From NCBI GenBank assembly GCA_016933915.1, contig JAFFZZ010000113.1, forward strand, positions 62,001-126,000: 64,000 nt of DNA, given 5' to 3'. This stretch comes from Candidatus Babeliaceae bacterium (GTDB lineage: Bacteria > Babelota > Babeliae > Babelales > Babelaceae). The position numbers were made by a program, and so were the translations under genes. Below are positions 42,614-52,600 of the stretch, one piece after another; positions within the stretch are counted from its first letter, which is position 1; the number at the start of each line of letters is the position of its first letter. The notes beneath the pieces are model-generated. The model did not search any database, had not been told where the DNA came from, and saw only the letters and a program-made list of their open reading frames with translations.

Positions 42614-43465
42614 ATGAGAAAGAATTCTCGACGGGCGCCTTTATTGGCGCTCGTCCTTTTATCGGGAGCCATCGCTCATTCAGCTCACGCCAATGAAACA
42701 CTCTGGGAAAACCTCGCCAAAGGATCACTCTGGCTTGCTGGCTCGGGAGCGCTTTACTGGAGCATCGATCAGGGTATTCGATACCTCTATCACCCACTCT
42801 TTGGTCCAAACATTGCAGAAAAAAAGGGTGCCCTTGGACATCAGTTTGAAGAACGCTTCGATAACAAACTCAATCGATATCTTGTCAAAAAAAATTTTAG
42901 CAGCGAAGAAGCAAAATTGCTGGTAAATTCGATAGACAAAGACATTAAAAAGTCTTTCTGCAGCAAAGTTACCATTTATCCTCCCTATTGGTTAGCAAGT
43001 GGTGTTCTTGGTAAAATATTTGGATACGGTTCATGCCGCGAAGAGGGATGGGCACACGCACAACATCTGTTTATTAATCTTGCTCGTGCCGCTATTCCTT
43101 CACTGTATACACTTGCCACACTCTACGCATATCACCGACTTGCGAAACCTTTTGATCCCCTTACAGCCTGGATGATTCTGGGAGCAGTCCCTTGTCTTAA
43201 AGCCGCTCGCGCTATTATCCACGACCCTGAGCGTGCTCTCGTAATGTCTGGAGCTCGTCTACTTTTTGGTTATCGAGAAGGCGAACAGAGAAATTCATCA
43301 TCATTCACCAGGAGACGAATCAACGAACTTCTTGATTGGGACAGCTCCTCAGCAACAATATTTTCTGCTTTAGGATGGACAGTCGGTGCCCTTGTACTCG
43401 CTACGCCTCAGGTGCATCGCACCATGACAAGCAAATTTTTATCGTACCTCTGGTCATCTCAATAG
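42614..43465 (+). CDS. Secreted or membrane protein of unknown function, similar layout to its neighbour
   Basis: 283 residues from the ATG at 42614, which has GGAGG 7 nt upstream; an ATG at 42602 lacks one. Signal peptide (LLALVLLSGAIAHSAHA), then LAGSGALYWSIDQG as a first membrane segment, a charged region (about 60-115), and two or three hydrophobic helices (about 145-260). No family recognised. It starts 38 nt after the 41598 gene, so they are probably one transcript. The last 65 nt overlap the convergent Cys-rich gene at 43401. Confidence 0.72.
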   Translation: MRKNSRRAPLLALVLLSGAIAHSAHANETLWENLAKGSLWLAGSGALYWSIDQGIRYLYHPLFGPNIAEKKGALGHQFEERFDNKLNRYLVKKNFSSEEAKLLVNSIDKDIKKSFCSKVTIYPPYWLASGVLGKIFGYGSCREEGWAHAQHLFINLARAAIPSLYTLATLYAYHRLAKPFDPLTAWMILGAVPCLKAARAIIHDPERALVMSGARLLFGYREGEQRNSSSFTRRRINELLDWDSSSATIFSALGWTVGALVLATPQVHRTMTSKFLSYLWSSQ

Positions 43466-43967
43466 CAGGCCGATCCTCTGGATCAAGCGCCACATCAAAC
43501 ACCACCTCAAAATTATTTCGCTTAAAGCGCATAATGTCGCCACCAAAAATAGCCGTATATCCTTCGTCTAGAGTTATCGCGCGAATAGACGAAGGGTAAT
43601 AACAACGATCACAGACATGGAGAACATAACGCCAGGCATCACGGTCCAAATCTGTTAAAACATAAAAAACGGTTTTAGTCTTATTACTTTTTATCTCTGC
43701 ATCCGGTGCCTTCCCGCAGCGATTAACCAGACAACCATGAACTTCACGCACTGTATCGGACACCCAGAGAGCATGAAGATTGTCGATAGAGCTTAATTGA
43801 CGAAGGACGTGGTAGCTACGTACAAACTGACGTGCATCACAAATACCACAATTTATCGTACACGGCTGCTCAAAGGGGCAACGAACCCAGTTAACATAGT
43901 CCCAAATATGGGCACCAGAAAGTGAAAAACCAAAAAAAAGTAGATACGCAAAATAAAAACGCTTCAT
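43401..43967 (-). CDS. Secreted cysteine-rich protein, unknown
   Basis: 188 residues, signal peptide MKRFYFAYLLFFGFSLSGA. Ten Cys in the mature part, several as close pairs: CPFEQPC followed by TINCGICDAR near 31-42, GCLVNRC near 78, CDRC near 118 and CLSWC near the end. That pattern suggests disulfides or a metal/Fe-S site in the periplasm or outside. A middle region (FYVLTDLDRDAWRYVLHVC) has alternating hydrophobic strands. No family recognised. Its 3' end overlaps the preceding gene by 65 nt, tail to tail, and the last Cys pair is coded in that overlap. Confidence 0.7.
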   Translation of the reverse strand: MKRFYFAYLLFFGFSLSGAHIWDYVNWVRCPFEQPCTINCGICDARQFVRSYHVLRQLSSIDNLHALWVSDTVREVHGCLVNRCGKAPDAEIKSNKTKTVFYVLTDLDRDAWRYVLHVCDRCYYPSSIRAITLDEGYTAIFGGDIMRFKRNNFEVVFDVALDPEDRPAIEMTRGTIKICLSWCDAPEA

Positions 43968-44056
43968 ACAAATAACCCTTTTTACCGTAGACTACTAACG
44001 TAGAACTTCGTCTCAAGCGTACGTCACCTTTGTATCAGTTGACAAGAAAAGAGATT

Positions 44057-45283
44057 ATGCGGAATTTTTCACTCCTTCTTGCAATCCGGTTTGCTCGCTC
44101 GCTCCCCGATGAATCAGCAGTCTCACACCTTACCAAAGTAGCAATCGGAAGCATCATTCTGATTGCAACCGCCATAACCGTTGGCATTGCACTTTTACAA
44201 GGATTTCAGGCCATAACTATCTCATTACTCCGCACTATTCACTGCGATATGATTATTGAATCTGCACAGCAAAAACCACTTGCATACGAAAAAATTCACC
44301 AGACATTGGTTTCTGAATTCAGCTCGCTGGTGGTAGCAGATACACCATATGCAGAGCTCTACGTTATTGCTCAAGGGAAAGATACCAACGACCTTTCACA
44401 TGCTGCATTACTCCAAGCAATAGATCCACGACGTGATTCCCATGTACGCAATCTTGTTACCTTCATCAAAAAGCCTTCTCCACCTCCCGAACCTTTTCTC
44501 ACTGACAAAGGTATCCTAATTGGACGTATTTTAGCTAATGAACTTGGCGTTACCATCGGTGACTCTATAACTCTTATATTCGCTACTGGCCGCACCAAAA
44601 AAACAATTGCCTCATTTCAAGAGAAAAAAGTTAAGATCACCGGCATATGTGCCACCGGACTTGAAGAGCATGATGCAATGCTTCTTTTTTGCAGCCATAA
44701 TTTTTTCAAAACAATTAATCCTCATGCATCGATCACCTCGGTCGGCATCAAGTTACAATCAGGTTTTTCAGAAAAAACCATCAAACAAAAATTGCAGGAT
44801 CGATTCAATTTAAAGGTCCTCTCATGGCAAGATCTCTACCCAACTCTTGCAACAGCACTCCGCCTCGAACGACTCGCCGTCCTCAGCATTCTATTCCTCA
44901 TAGCGCTTATGGCCGCCATCACCGTTATCGCCTTTATGCTCTTTTACCTGCTCTACAAAACAAAAACAATCGCCATCCTACTCGCTACCGGAATTCCCCT
45001 TCACATTATTCGCCGCTCCTTTTTACTCCTCGGCACCGGCCTCACCTTCGTTACCAGCGGCATCGGTATACTCATAGGTGCATGTGTCAGCACCCTCATT
45101 GACCGCTTTCACCTCATTCCCCTTCCAGAAACATATGGCACCACCTATCTGCCCGCACACCTTTGCTGGCAACCACTTGCCGCAACACTCATCTTTATCA
45201 CCTTTCTCGGCTTTTTAGGATCATGGTGGGCAACAAGAAGCCTTAAAAACCTACCACTCGCCTCAGCACTTAAAGTCGATTAA
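44057..45283 (+). CDS. LolC/LolE-type ABC transporter permease
   Basis: 408 residues. Membrane subunit of the MacB/LolCE family; LolCDE releases lipoproteins from the inner membrane for transport to the outer membrane. Seen: N-terminal AIRFARS and first membrane segment (ILIATAITVGIALLQGFQ near 38), a large periplasmic domain (about 60-260) with ILIGRILANELGVTIGDSITLIF, then three membrane segments (about 275-400) with LLYKTKTIAILLATGIP (coupling helix region near 310). Start at 44057 (MRNFSLLLAIRF) is closer to the family than the ATG at 44030. The ATPase LolD is not adjacent and only one permease is present here, which hints at a single LolF-like homodimer. Confidence 0.85.
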   Translation: MRNFSLLLAIRFARSLPDESAVSHLTKVAIGSIILIATAITVGIALLQGFQAITISLLRTIHCDMIIESAQQKPLAYEKIHQTLVSEFSSLVVADTPYAELYVIAQGKDTNDLSHAALLQAIDPRRDSHVRNLVTFIKKPSPPPEPFLTDKGILIGRILANELGVTIGDSITLIFATGRTKKTIASFQEKKVKITGICATGLEEHDAMLLFCSHNFFKTINPHASITSVGIKLQSGFSEKTIKQKLQDRFNLKVLSWQDLYPTLATALRLERLAVLSILFLIALMAAITVIAFMLFYLLYKTKTIAILLATGIPLHIIRRSFLLLGTGLTFVTSGIGILIGACVSTLIDRFHLIPLPETYGTTYLPAHLCWQPLAATLIFITFLGFLGSWWATRSLKNLPLASALKVD

Positions 45284-45309
45284 AAAGTTTCAAGATGAAA
45301 TTATTGTTG

Positions 45310-45338
45310 TTGACAGAATAGCATTATTCTAGTAACAT
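45310..45338 (+). promoter_or_regulatory. Sigma-70 promoter for the 45386 gene
   Basis: TTGACA at 45310-45315, 17-bp spacer, TAACAT at 45333-45338, 47 nt upstream of the ATG. Perfect -35, four of six at -10. Confidence 0.55.
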
Positions 45339-45385
45339 AAAAGACAAACTTTACACTCAAAACAAAAAAAACGGATAGCGCAAGC

Positions 45386-46669
45386 ATGAAAAATATATTT
45401 AAAGTAATTTGTTTCGTTCTCATGGTCGTAACTATTACCACAGGTAAAATCTGCGCAGCTGAAGAAGCGAAAAAAATAATTCCAAATTCACCCCAGCAAG
45501 AAACGCCTTCTTTTTTCAATTACATGACACGTATATGCGATTATGCAACTGACAAAACCTATGAAAAATCATTGTCTCCTGAAGAATGTAAACAAATCGA
45601 AGACATCATTTCAAAAATTGGAGACACAAACACAACTTGCTGCACAGAAAACCCGACAATCATCCATCGCCTTCACTGCGCCTTCGTGGACGCGCAAAAG
45701 AAAAATGTCACCCTAAGCAACCATGAACACAATTTTATTAGAAGCATTCTTGTAAAGCTTGAAAATAAGGCAAAAGAAATCAAAGAACAAGCACTTAACA
45801 ACATACTGGATGAAGGCTTGGCAGAATTAAACGAAAGAACATTCCGAACAAGCAAAGCTAAAGATATTGATCAAGACGCATCACTCATCGAAATCATTCG
45901 TCTGTTTGAAAATGATGAGATCAGCAACGTCACAACAACCTGCGCTCAACTACCCGTCGCTCATGTATCCCAGCTTGGGTTATCATGCAATCAACTTGAC
46001 CCTCAAACATGGAATGTTGTAGCTCAATTTCTTATAAACGATCTGGCACAAAGATCAGAGTTAGACCTGATCAATACCATTCTTCAGGTAAAAACAAATG
46101 ACCTCGAAGGTCTGCGCAACATTCTCACGGAAATTCAAGAAAATATAACCATCGAAAAAAGCACTACAGATACCAAAAAAGAATCAGACGTTCCCCGCCC
46201 AACCAGTGAATCTTTGGTATTGCAAAATCAAAAAAACATCAAATTTTTTAAAGGCATCTCTTATGAAGAATGCTATAAAAATTTTATGAGTGACAAAGGA
46301 TTCTCAAATCCCACATATCGTCAAAAAATTGATAACGTTATAGATTTTGACCAGGAAGGTGAAATTGCCATACAAACTCCCGAGAGCAAAAAACTGTCTA
46401 ATGGAAATTTTGAAAAAAAACCTTTGGATCGTTTCCGCTGCACCACCACCTACACCTTCATCACTGAAAAAACACCTTTGTACCGTTTTCTCAGCTCCAC
46501 CAGCACCATCGCCACTTTTTGGGCGATAACAGGGGCAATGGTAGCTCTCAGTATCTATCTCAGATACAAGTACAACATTAAACCACACAAACTTACCCTG
46601 CCAACAACAAACACCGCGGTACAATCAATGGTACAAGCACCAAATTACACACCGCTCCTTTCTCGATAA
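45386..46669 (+). CDS. Secreted protein with C-terminal membrane anchor, unknown
   Basis: 427 residues: signal peptide (VICFVLMVVTITTGKICA), a helical and acidic body (about 30-290) with several Cys (CTENPTIIHRLHC), a Lys/Ser-rich linker, and one C-terminal membrane segment (STIATFWAITGAMVALSIYL near 375) followed by a short tail. The topology (large extracytoplasmic part held by one C-terminal helix) fits an envelope protein. No family recognised. It has its own promoter (45310-45338) and a following hairpin (46676-46699), so it is transcribed alone. Confidence 0.72.
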   Translation: MKNIFKVICFVLMVVTITTGKICAAEEAKKIIPNSPQQETPSFFNYMTRICDYATDKTYEKSLSPEECKQIEDIISKIGDTNTTCCTENPTIIHRLHCAFVDAQKKNVTLSNHEHNFIRSILVKLENKAKEIKEQALNNILDEGLAELNERTFRTSKAKDIDQDASLIEIIRLFENDEISNVTTTCAQLPVAHVSQLGLSCNQLDPQTWNVVAQFLINDLAQRSELDLINTILQVKTNDLEGLRNILTEIQENITIEKSTTDTKKESDVPRPTSESLVLQNQKNIKFFKGISYEECYKNFMSDKGFSNPTYRQKIDNVIDFDQEGEIAIQTPESKKLSNGNFEKKPLDRFRCTTTYTFITEKTPLYRFLSSTSTIATFWAITGAMVALSIYLRYKYNIKPHKLTLPTTNTAVQSMVQAPNYTPLLSR

Positions 46670-46675
46670 AAAGAT

Positions 46676-46699
46676 CTGGGGCGAGAGCCTTCGCCCCAG
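46676..46699. terminator. GC-rich hairpin after the 45386 gene
   Basis: Arms 46676-46684 and 46691-46699 (CTGGGGCGA and its complement), 6-nt loop, 7 nt after the stop. The downstream plus-strand sequence is pyrimidine-rich but without a T-run; on the minus strand TTTTT follows. Confidence 0.6.
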
Positions 46700-46789
46700 T
46701 ACTCCATCCTCTCTCAATCTTTCCTTAAATTTAAGTATGCGCTACATTTTGGGAAGAACCATATTCACTCTTTCGCGAAAAGTAGTACC

Positions 46790-47896
46790 ATGCATCTCCC
46801 ACACCTTTCTTCAAATGATCGCGTCTTTTTTCGTATCGATGGTAATGTACCACTCGAAAACGGGAAAATTCTCAACGATTTCCGACTCCGCGCGCTCATC
46901 CCAACACTCAGCTTTCTGAAAGAGAGTGGTGCTGCGATTATGATCGCCACCCACATCGGCAGACCAGTCGGTTTTGATCCGGCACTTTCTACTAAATTTC
47001 TTAGGCCATGGTTTGATAATCATGGTTTTTCGTCATTTGTTCTTCACGAAAACCTTCGTTTTGATCCTCGCGAACAGCAAGGAAGTGAAGAACTTGCACA
47101 ATCGTATGCCCAGGATTTTAACTGGTACCTCACCGACGCCTGGGGTGTACTCCATAGACATGATACTTCAGTAACACTACTCCCACGTCTTTTCCCCAAA
47201 AATCGTCGCAGCATCGGCCTTCTCATCGATCACGAACTGGAACATTTGTGGCCTCTCCGCACAGGACCACAACCCCCCTTTGTCACCATGGTCGGCGGCG
47301 GAAAACCAGAAACAAAACTCTCATATCTTACCGACCTCGTGAAAACCGGCCATATACAAACTATTGTTCCGCTTCCGGCAAACATATTTTCCCTACTGGC
47401 TGCACTGGGAAAATCGGTAGGCCTATCGCTGGTAACCGATGAGCTTATTGAACAAGCCAGGAAACTCTTAGCCGCGGCACAGGCACATTCGGTAGAACTT
47501 ATATTCCCAAAAGATTTTGTCATCGCCACAGGGTCTTGGGATGGACCACGATCAATCATTTCAGCAAATGAACCATTTCCTGCCAATGCCATCGGCATAA
47601 GCGTAGGACCAGAAACATTAACTCAACTTACTCGTATAATTGCAGGGGCTGGAACCGTCTTTTATAACGGGCTAATGGGAAACATACATGACACCGTACT
47701 CAATGAACCACTCTTTGATGCACTTTCCAGCACAAACGCCTACACTGTGCTCGGTGGAGGTGACGCAGTTAGCATGGCAGAAAAATTGGGAAAATTAGAA
47801 AAAATAGGGTTTTGCTCAACGGGAGGAGGCTCAACTCTCGCATTTATTAGCGGCACAGAGCTCCCGGGACTTGTTGCCCTTGGTATTACTCACTAA
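46790..47896 (+). CDS. pgk: Divergent phosphoglycerate kinase
   Basis: Glycolytic enzyme that makes ATP from 1,3-bisphosphoglycerate. 368 residues, about 25 shorter than usual. Family motifs are recognisable but altered: RVFFRIDGNVPLENGKI near 11 (usually RvDfNVP), THIGRP near 53 (SHLGRP), LHENLRFDPREQ near 84, GGGKPETKLSYL near 168, SVGPETLTQL near 272, VFYNGLMGNIHD near 290 (usually WNGPmG), GGGDAVSMAEKLG near 322 and CSTGGGSTLAFISG near 342. The substrate Arg/Asp/Asn and nucleotide Gly loops are largely kept, so activity is plausible. Neighbour genes are unrelated; no gap or tpi gene is adjacent. Confidence 0.88.
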   Translation: MHLPHLSSNDRVFFRIDGNVPLENGKILNDFRLRALIPTLSFLKESGAAIMIATHIGRPVGFDPALSTKFLRPWFDNHGFSSFVLHENLRFDPREQQGSEELAQSYAQDFNWYLTDAWGVLHRHDTSVTLLPRLFPKNRRSIGLLIDHELEHLWPLRTGPQPPFVTMVGGGKPETKLSYLTDLVKTGHIQTIVPLPANIFSLLAALGKSVGLSLVTDELIEQARKLLAAAQAHSVELIFPKDFVIATGSWDGPRSIISANEPFPANAIGISVGPETLTQLTRIIAGAGTVFYNGLMGNIHDTVLNEPLFDALSSTNAYTVLGGGDAVSMAEKLGKLEKIGFCSTGGGSTLAFISGTELPGLVALGITH

Positions 47897-47908
47897 AACG
47901 TAAAATTT

Positions 47909-48439
47909 CTAAAACAACGGACAAAAACCAAGGATGCTCAGCCCGTTGTCTAATAGCTCCATACCAGCATGGCTTGCATCATTCTCATGCTCAAAGAGCA
48001 AAAGACCGTAGTTTCCGTTTTTTATACGCCAACTTCGAACGGCAGGATCAACAATACCAAGTTGTCGGCCAAGCTCCTTAACCACATAGTCACTGTTATT
48101 TTTCGAAACACTCGCATATGAGAGATCTCGTACCTTCTGGTTAAACGGCAGACTTTTAACACGCTGCTCAAATTGAAGAGGATCCCGCCATCCCTCTTCA
48201 ATATCAGCGGACGACTCCTCAGCATCAAACCCGACAATCCCGCGGCAACAATCAAAATCAGGGTTGTCCACTATATAGGCCGCACGCTTTAAACCGAAGC
48301 AATGATCACCACATAACTCATGAAAAACCAATTCTGTCACTACCTGATGATCAAGCAGCTCGAGAATTTTTCTCGGCAACGCACTTAGTCGGGCAAGCAC
48401 CGCTTCTCGTTGGGCACCCGCTTCATCTAGATACTTCAT
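47909..48439 (-). CDS. Cytoplasmic protein of unknown function
   Basis: 176 residues, no signal peptide, ribosome site AAAGGAG 8 nt before the ATG. Helical N-terminus (EAGAQREAVLARLSALPRKILELLDH), then a segment with ELCGDHCFGLKRAAYIVDNPDFDCC (about 61-86) that could bind metal through Cys, His and Asp, and a C-terminal alpha/beta part ending LSILGFCPLF. I do not recognise it. Convergent with pgk (12 bp apart). One of the few unknowns here that is not exported. Confidence 0.7.
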   Translation of the reverse strand: MKYLDEAGAQREAVLARLSALPRKILELLDHQVVTELVFHELCGDHCFGLKRAAYIVDNPDFDCCRGIVGFDAEESSADIEEGWRDPLQFEQRVKSLPFNQKVRDLSYASVSKNNSDYVVKELGRQLGIVDPAVRSWRIKNGNYGLLLFEHENDASHAGMELLDNGLSILGFCPLF

Positions 48440-48579
48440 AACTACGCTCCTTTCTGTAACTCCACTCCATGCTCTGTAAGCATTAGAACAAGATTACCAG
48501 ATACAAAAAACAAAAATCAATCGCCGCTCCTTGCACGGTAAAATCGTCGTGTGGTAAGTTAAATGAAGGGGAATATTCT

Positions 48580-49644
48580 ATGAAGCACTCATTGCTACAT
48601 ATATTTAGCATATGTATCATTCTGTTAGTCCAGGTATATTCAACACAATCACGAACAATACATCGGCCACCGGCACTCGTGCCACAAATAGAAACATATT
48701 GGAGTAATACACCGCATGGTCAGCACTACACCTTAACCGACAACTGCTTGGAAGCATGGGCAATGTTCGGTCGATACGACAAAACATTTTTAGAAAAATG
48801 CCGGCTACCAGAACAGGTGATGTATCGAAACAAACCTGGTCACTCAGTCTCAAAAAAAGAACTTGAAGGTCTTCTCGAGAAACTAACCGCGGAGATCCTT
48901 TCAAACAAACATAGCTCTCGATTAAAACTTTCACATTTTTCTATCTTGAAAGATCATGATTTCAGCTATGGAAAAAGTTCAGGGCTTATTATTCTTAAAT
49001 GTACAAAACACCCATTTGTCGTCAAACTCTATCTTGAAACACCCGAAACATTCGTTCGTCCCTTTTCCAAAGGACTCATTCCAGCATTCTTCTTTGTCAT
49101 GGGCGGCGGGATAAATCGATACCTTGCTGGCTTCACGCGCATTCCAAACCTGCATGCCATAAACAATATTATTAAACAAAATGAACGGTGGCGAAACAAG
49201 ATCTCAACTCCACGAAAATGGTATTGGACCCCGGCAAACGTAAAAAATTTTACTGTCATCGGACATAATATGGGTTCACAAGCACTCTCCGCATCACTGC
49301 CGTCCGTTTATGCAATTATCTGTGATGAAATCATTAAAGAACGCGAGTTCGAACTCAGCAGAGCAGAAGACCGTGCTATGGGAATAGAACTCGTACACCT
49401 CTTTGGTAACAGACTCGATCCTCATATTTGCAACTTCATAGTCGAAAAAGACACCGGAAAAATTACCTTTATCGATACTGAACACTTCGGTTCTCTCGTT
49501 GGCCTGCGCGAAGAACTTCATTACGAAAGTTACACAGGATGGATCACCCAGCTCATCGGAAAGTGCTTTCGAAACGCCATGTTCAAAACAACCGCTGAAC
49601 GACTGCGCGAAGCCAACAATATTCCCGAGATCTTACAGGTATGA
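48580..49644 (+). CDS. Secreted protein with PI3/4-kinase-like catalytic loop
   Basis: 354 residues with signal peptide (LLHIFSICIILLVQVYSTQS). Kinase-like signs: a hydrophobic strand with Lys149 (FVVKLYLE), which could be the ATP-binding Lys, a long helical middle, and the segment from residue 276 with GNRLDPHICNF then GKITFIDTEHFG. That gives D280-x-H282-x-x-N285 and Asp299 in an ID-x-x-H-F context, the same order and nearly the same spacing as the DRHxxN and DFG-like motifs of phosphoinositide 3/4-kinases. The rest shows no close family. Known: intracellular bacteria secrete lipid kinases into hosts. Inference: an exported kinase-fold protein; atypical or inactive forms are possible. AGGGGAA precedes the ATG. 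Confidence 0.7.
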   Translation: MKHSLLHIFSICIILLVQVYSTQSRTIHRPPALVPQIETYWSNTPHGQHYTLTDNCLEAWAMFGRYDKTFLEKCRLPEQVMYRNKPGHSVSKKELEGLLEKLTAEILSNKHSSRLKLSHFSILKDHDFSYGKSSGLIILKCTKHPFVVKLYLETPETFVRPFSKGLIPAFFFVMGGGINRYLAGFTRIPNLHAINNIIKQNERWRNKISTPRKWYWTPANVKNFTVIGHNMGSQALSASLPSVYAIICDEIIKEREFELSRAEDRAMGIELVHLFGNRLDPHICNFIVEKDTGKITFIDTEHFGSLVGLREELHYESYTGWITQLIGKCFRNAMFKTTAERLREANNIPEILQV

Positions 49645-49649
49645 ACTCC

Positions 49650-52600
49650 TCAATCAACCGATAGCAAATGAATAGTCAAACCGCACCCTTCAGCATACAG
49701 GGTGTCAGACGCCGATGTTTTTGTATAATGTGCCTGCACATCTTGCCCCCCTTTCAAATAAACAACTGAAGTCAATATTTTAGGATCATCATCCGATGCT
49801 TGCCACCTGAGTTGTAATCCTGTCAAATACCCTCCATCGATAGATATACGCAGCCGACGCAAGGCAGTAGTAGTCTGCTGGTTCAGAGAGACGTAAACCG
49901 TCACGAGGTAGTACCCATCAATTGGAACCCGGTAGGTATACGTTCCCGTATTAAAAGTACCAGAAGGATCATAATGTACTCGATCAAACTGAATCGCAAC
50001 AGTAGATTCACCCCAAACGTACGGTATCGACTGATCGGAAGACATATAAGCGGACACACGATACCGATTTTGCAGAGGCGTAGACCAGCTCATATTTCCT
50101 GACCCATCAGTTGTCAGCACCTGTCCAGAAGATCCGGACGAATTTGGGAGAGTAAAGTAATAGCTACCACTCATCACTGATGGCGCACGGAGGTATATCT
50201 GGTCTGTACCCGGCGAAGACTCTCGCAAACGCAATTGCCCACGATTTTCGAGAAGAATGTTGGAGGCATTAAAATTACCTGAAGCATCACGTTTGACAAT
50301 CTGACTTGCGGTATTCAGCTCAGTGGCGTTATTTGCCAAAATGGTCGCCGCTGCAACACTCGCTGCTGTTTGACCGCCAACGGACGCAACCGTTGTCGCC
50401 CCCTGCGTTCCGGTAACATCACCAACTAAAGAACCAGTAAAGTTTGTCGCTGTTGTCGCAGATGTTGCATTTCCCGAAAGGCTTGCGGTAATAATATTCG
50501 CTGCAAAATTACCTGAACCATCACGATACACAAGACTACTCGCCACGTTAGAAGGCGTCGCCGTCGCTACCGTATTAACAGTCGATGCAATTTGAGCCGA
50601 TGTTTTACCACCGACATTTGCCACCACCGTTGCACTCTGCGTTCCTGTCACATCACCCGCCAATGCACCGGTAAAATTTGTAGCCGAAGTTGCAGTGGTC
50701 GCCGTTGTTGCGTTGCCGGTAACATTACCTACCAAATTCGCTGTAATAGTACCAGCTGAAAAATTACCTGATCCATTGCGCAGAACAATACGATTTGCTG
50801 TATTTGATGAGGTCGCATTATTTGCTGCCGTTGCTCCCGAGGCAACACTTGCTGCCGATACCCCACCAACCGTCGAAACAACAGTAGCACCTTGGGTACC
50901 CGTTACATCACCAACCAACGAACCGGTAAAATTAGTTGTCGTTGTCGCAGAGGTTGCATTGCCTGAAAGATCACCTGTCACATCACCAATGAGATTCGCA
51001 GTAATTGTACCTGCTACAAAATTACCTGACCCATCACGTTTTACAATCCTATTAACGATATTTAATTCAGTTGCATCATTTGCCGCCGTCGCACCGGAGG
51101 CAACATCTGCCGCTAAAACACCGCCAACGGAGGAAACAATAGTTGCGCCCTGAGTTCCGGTAACATCGCCAACAAGAGAACCCGTAAAGCTTGCTGCACT
51201 GCCACTGACATTTCCTGTCACATTACCAATCAATGCCGCTGTTATGGTTCCTGCGCTAAAATTACCAGTACCATCACGCAGCACAATACGATTTATCACA
51301 TTTGATGAAGTTGCATTATTTGCCGCTACCACACCGGTCGCCACCTGCACCGCAGTCTGACCTCCCACAGCAGCAACGACAGTTGCTCCCTGTGTTCCCG
51401 TAACATCACCAGCTAATGAACCGCTAAAGTTTGTTGCCGTTGTTGCATTACCTGTCAAATTACCAATAAAAGTTGTCGCAGTAATAGCTGCCGCAGAAAA
51501 ATTACCTGATCCATCACGCAGCACAATACGATTTATCACATTCGATGAAGTCGCATTATTTGCCGCCGTTGCTCCCGAGGCAATGTTTGCTGCAGAAACT
51601 CCTCCAACTGCAGCAACAACAGTAGCACCCTGCGTTCCCGTTACATCGCCAGCCAGTGAGCCGCTAAAATCAGTTGCTGTTGTCGCCGTTGTTGCATTGC
51701 CTGAAAGATTACCCGTCACATTACCAATCACATTTGCAGTAATCGTTCCAGCAGAAAAATTACCAGAACCATCACGTTTCACAATACGGTTTATAATGTT
51801 AGATGCTGTTGCCTCATTTGCTGCAGTAGCACCAGACGCAACATCCGCCGCTAACACACCGCCAACGGTCGATACAACAGTTGCACCCTGTGTTCCCGTT
51901 ACATCACCAACAAGTGCCCCTGTGAAACTTGCTGCACTGCCACTCACATTCCCTGTCACATTACCGATCAACGCCGCTGTTATGGTACCTGCCGCAAAGT
52001 CACCCGCCCCATCACGAAGCACAATGCGATCAGCAGTATTGGTACTTACCGCAGCATTCGCTTTTGCAGCGCCTATCGAAACATTACTTGTCGGATCAAC
52101 ATCCACATCAACAACGAGAGATGAAGAAATAAGTCCTGAGCCATTCGCATGCAGCACACCCGTACCGAGACTCGAAAGCGTCGTAGCCCCAGTCACCCCA
52201 AGTGTACCGGCAACCGTAGTATCGCCAGTACTTCCATTAACAACAAACTTGTTCGTATTTATAGTCAATGCCGGATCTGCTGCGCTATTGATATTCAAAG
52301 CGCCAGTCATCGTATCGCCCGCCTTAAGCACAAAGAGTGCTGGGTTAAGGCTATCCAAAATCGTTTTGTCAGCAGCAGACATGAAACCAGCAACACCACC
52401 AGGATTTGGTGTAACTAACGCATGTAAAGTACCATCAGTTTGTACACCATGTGCGTGAATATGATCTGATCGTGCAAAGTAGGCACGTACACCCTCACTA
52501 TTGGCCGTTCCTATCGTCACAGGTGCTTCCGTAGGCAATGGATCAGCACCACCAGGAACGTGTCGTGCTTGATGGGCAGTAATCGTCATACCATTAATAA

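Noticed and set aside
50695-51153. Long plus-strand ORF rich in Val, Pro and Ala, and similar ones at 51583-52458, 54646-55557 and 55693-55956
   Set aside because: They are antisense shadows of the repeat arrays of the giant gene, repeat with the same period and lack signal or family motifs.
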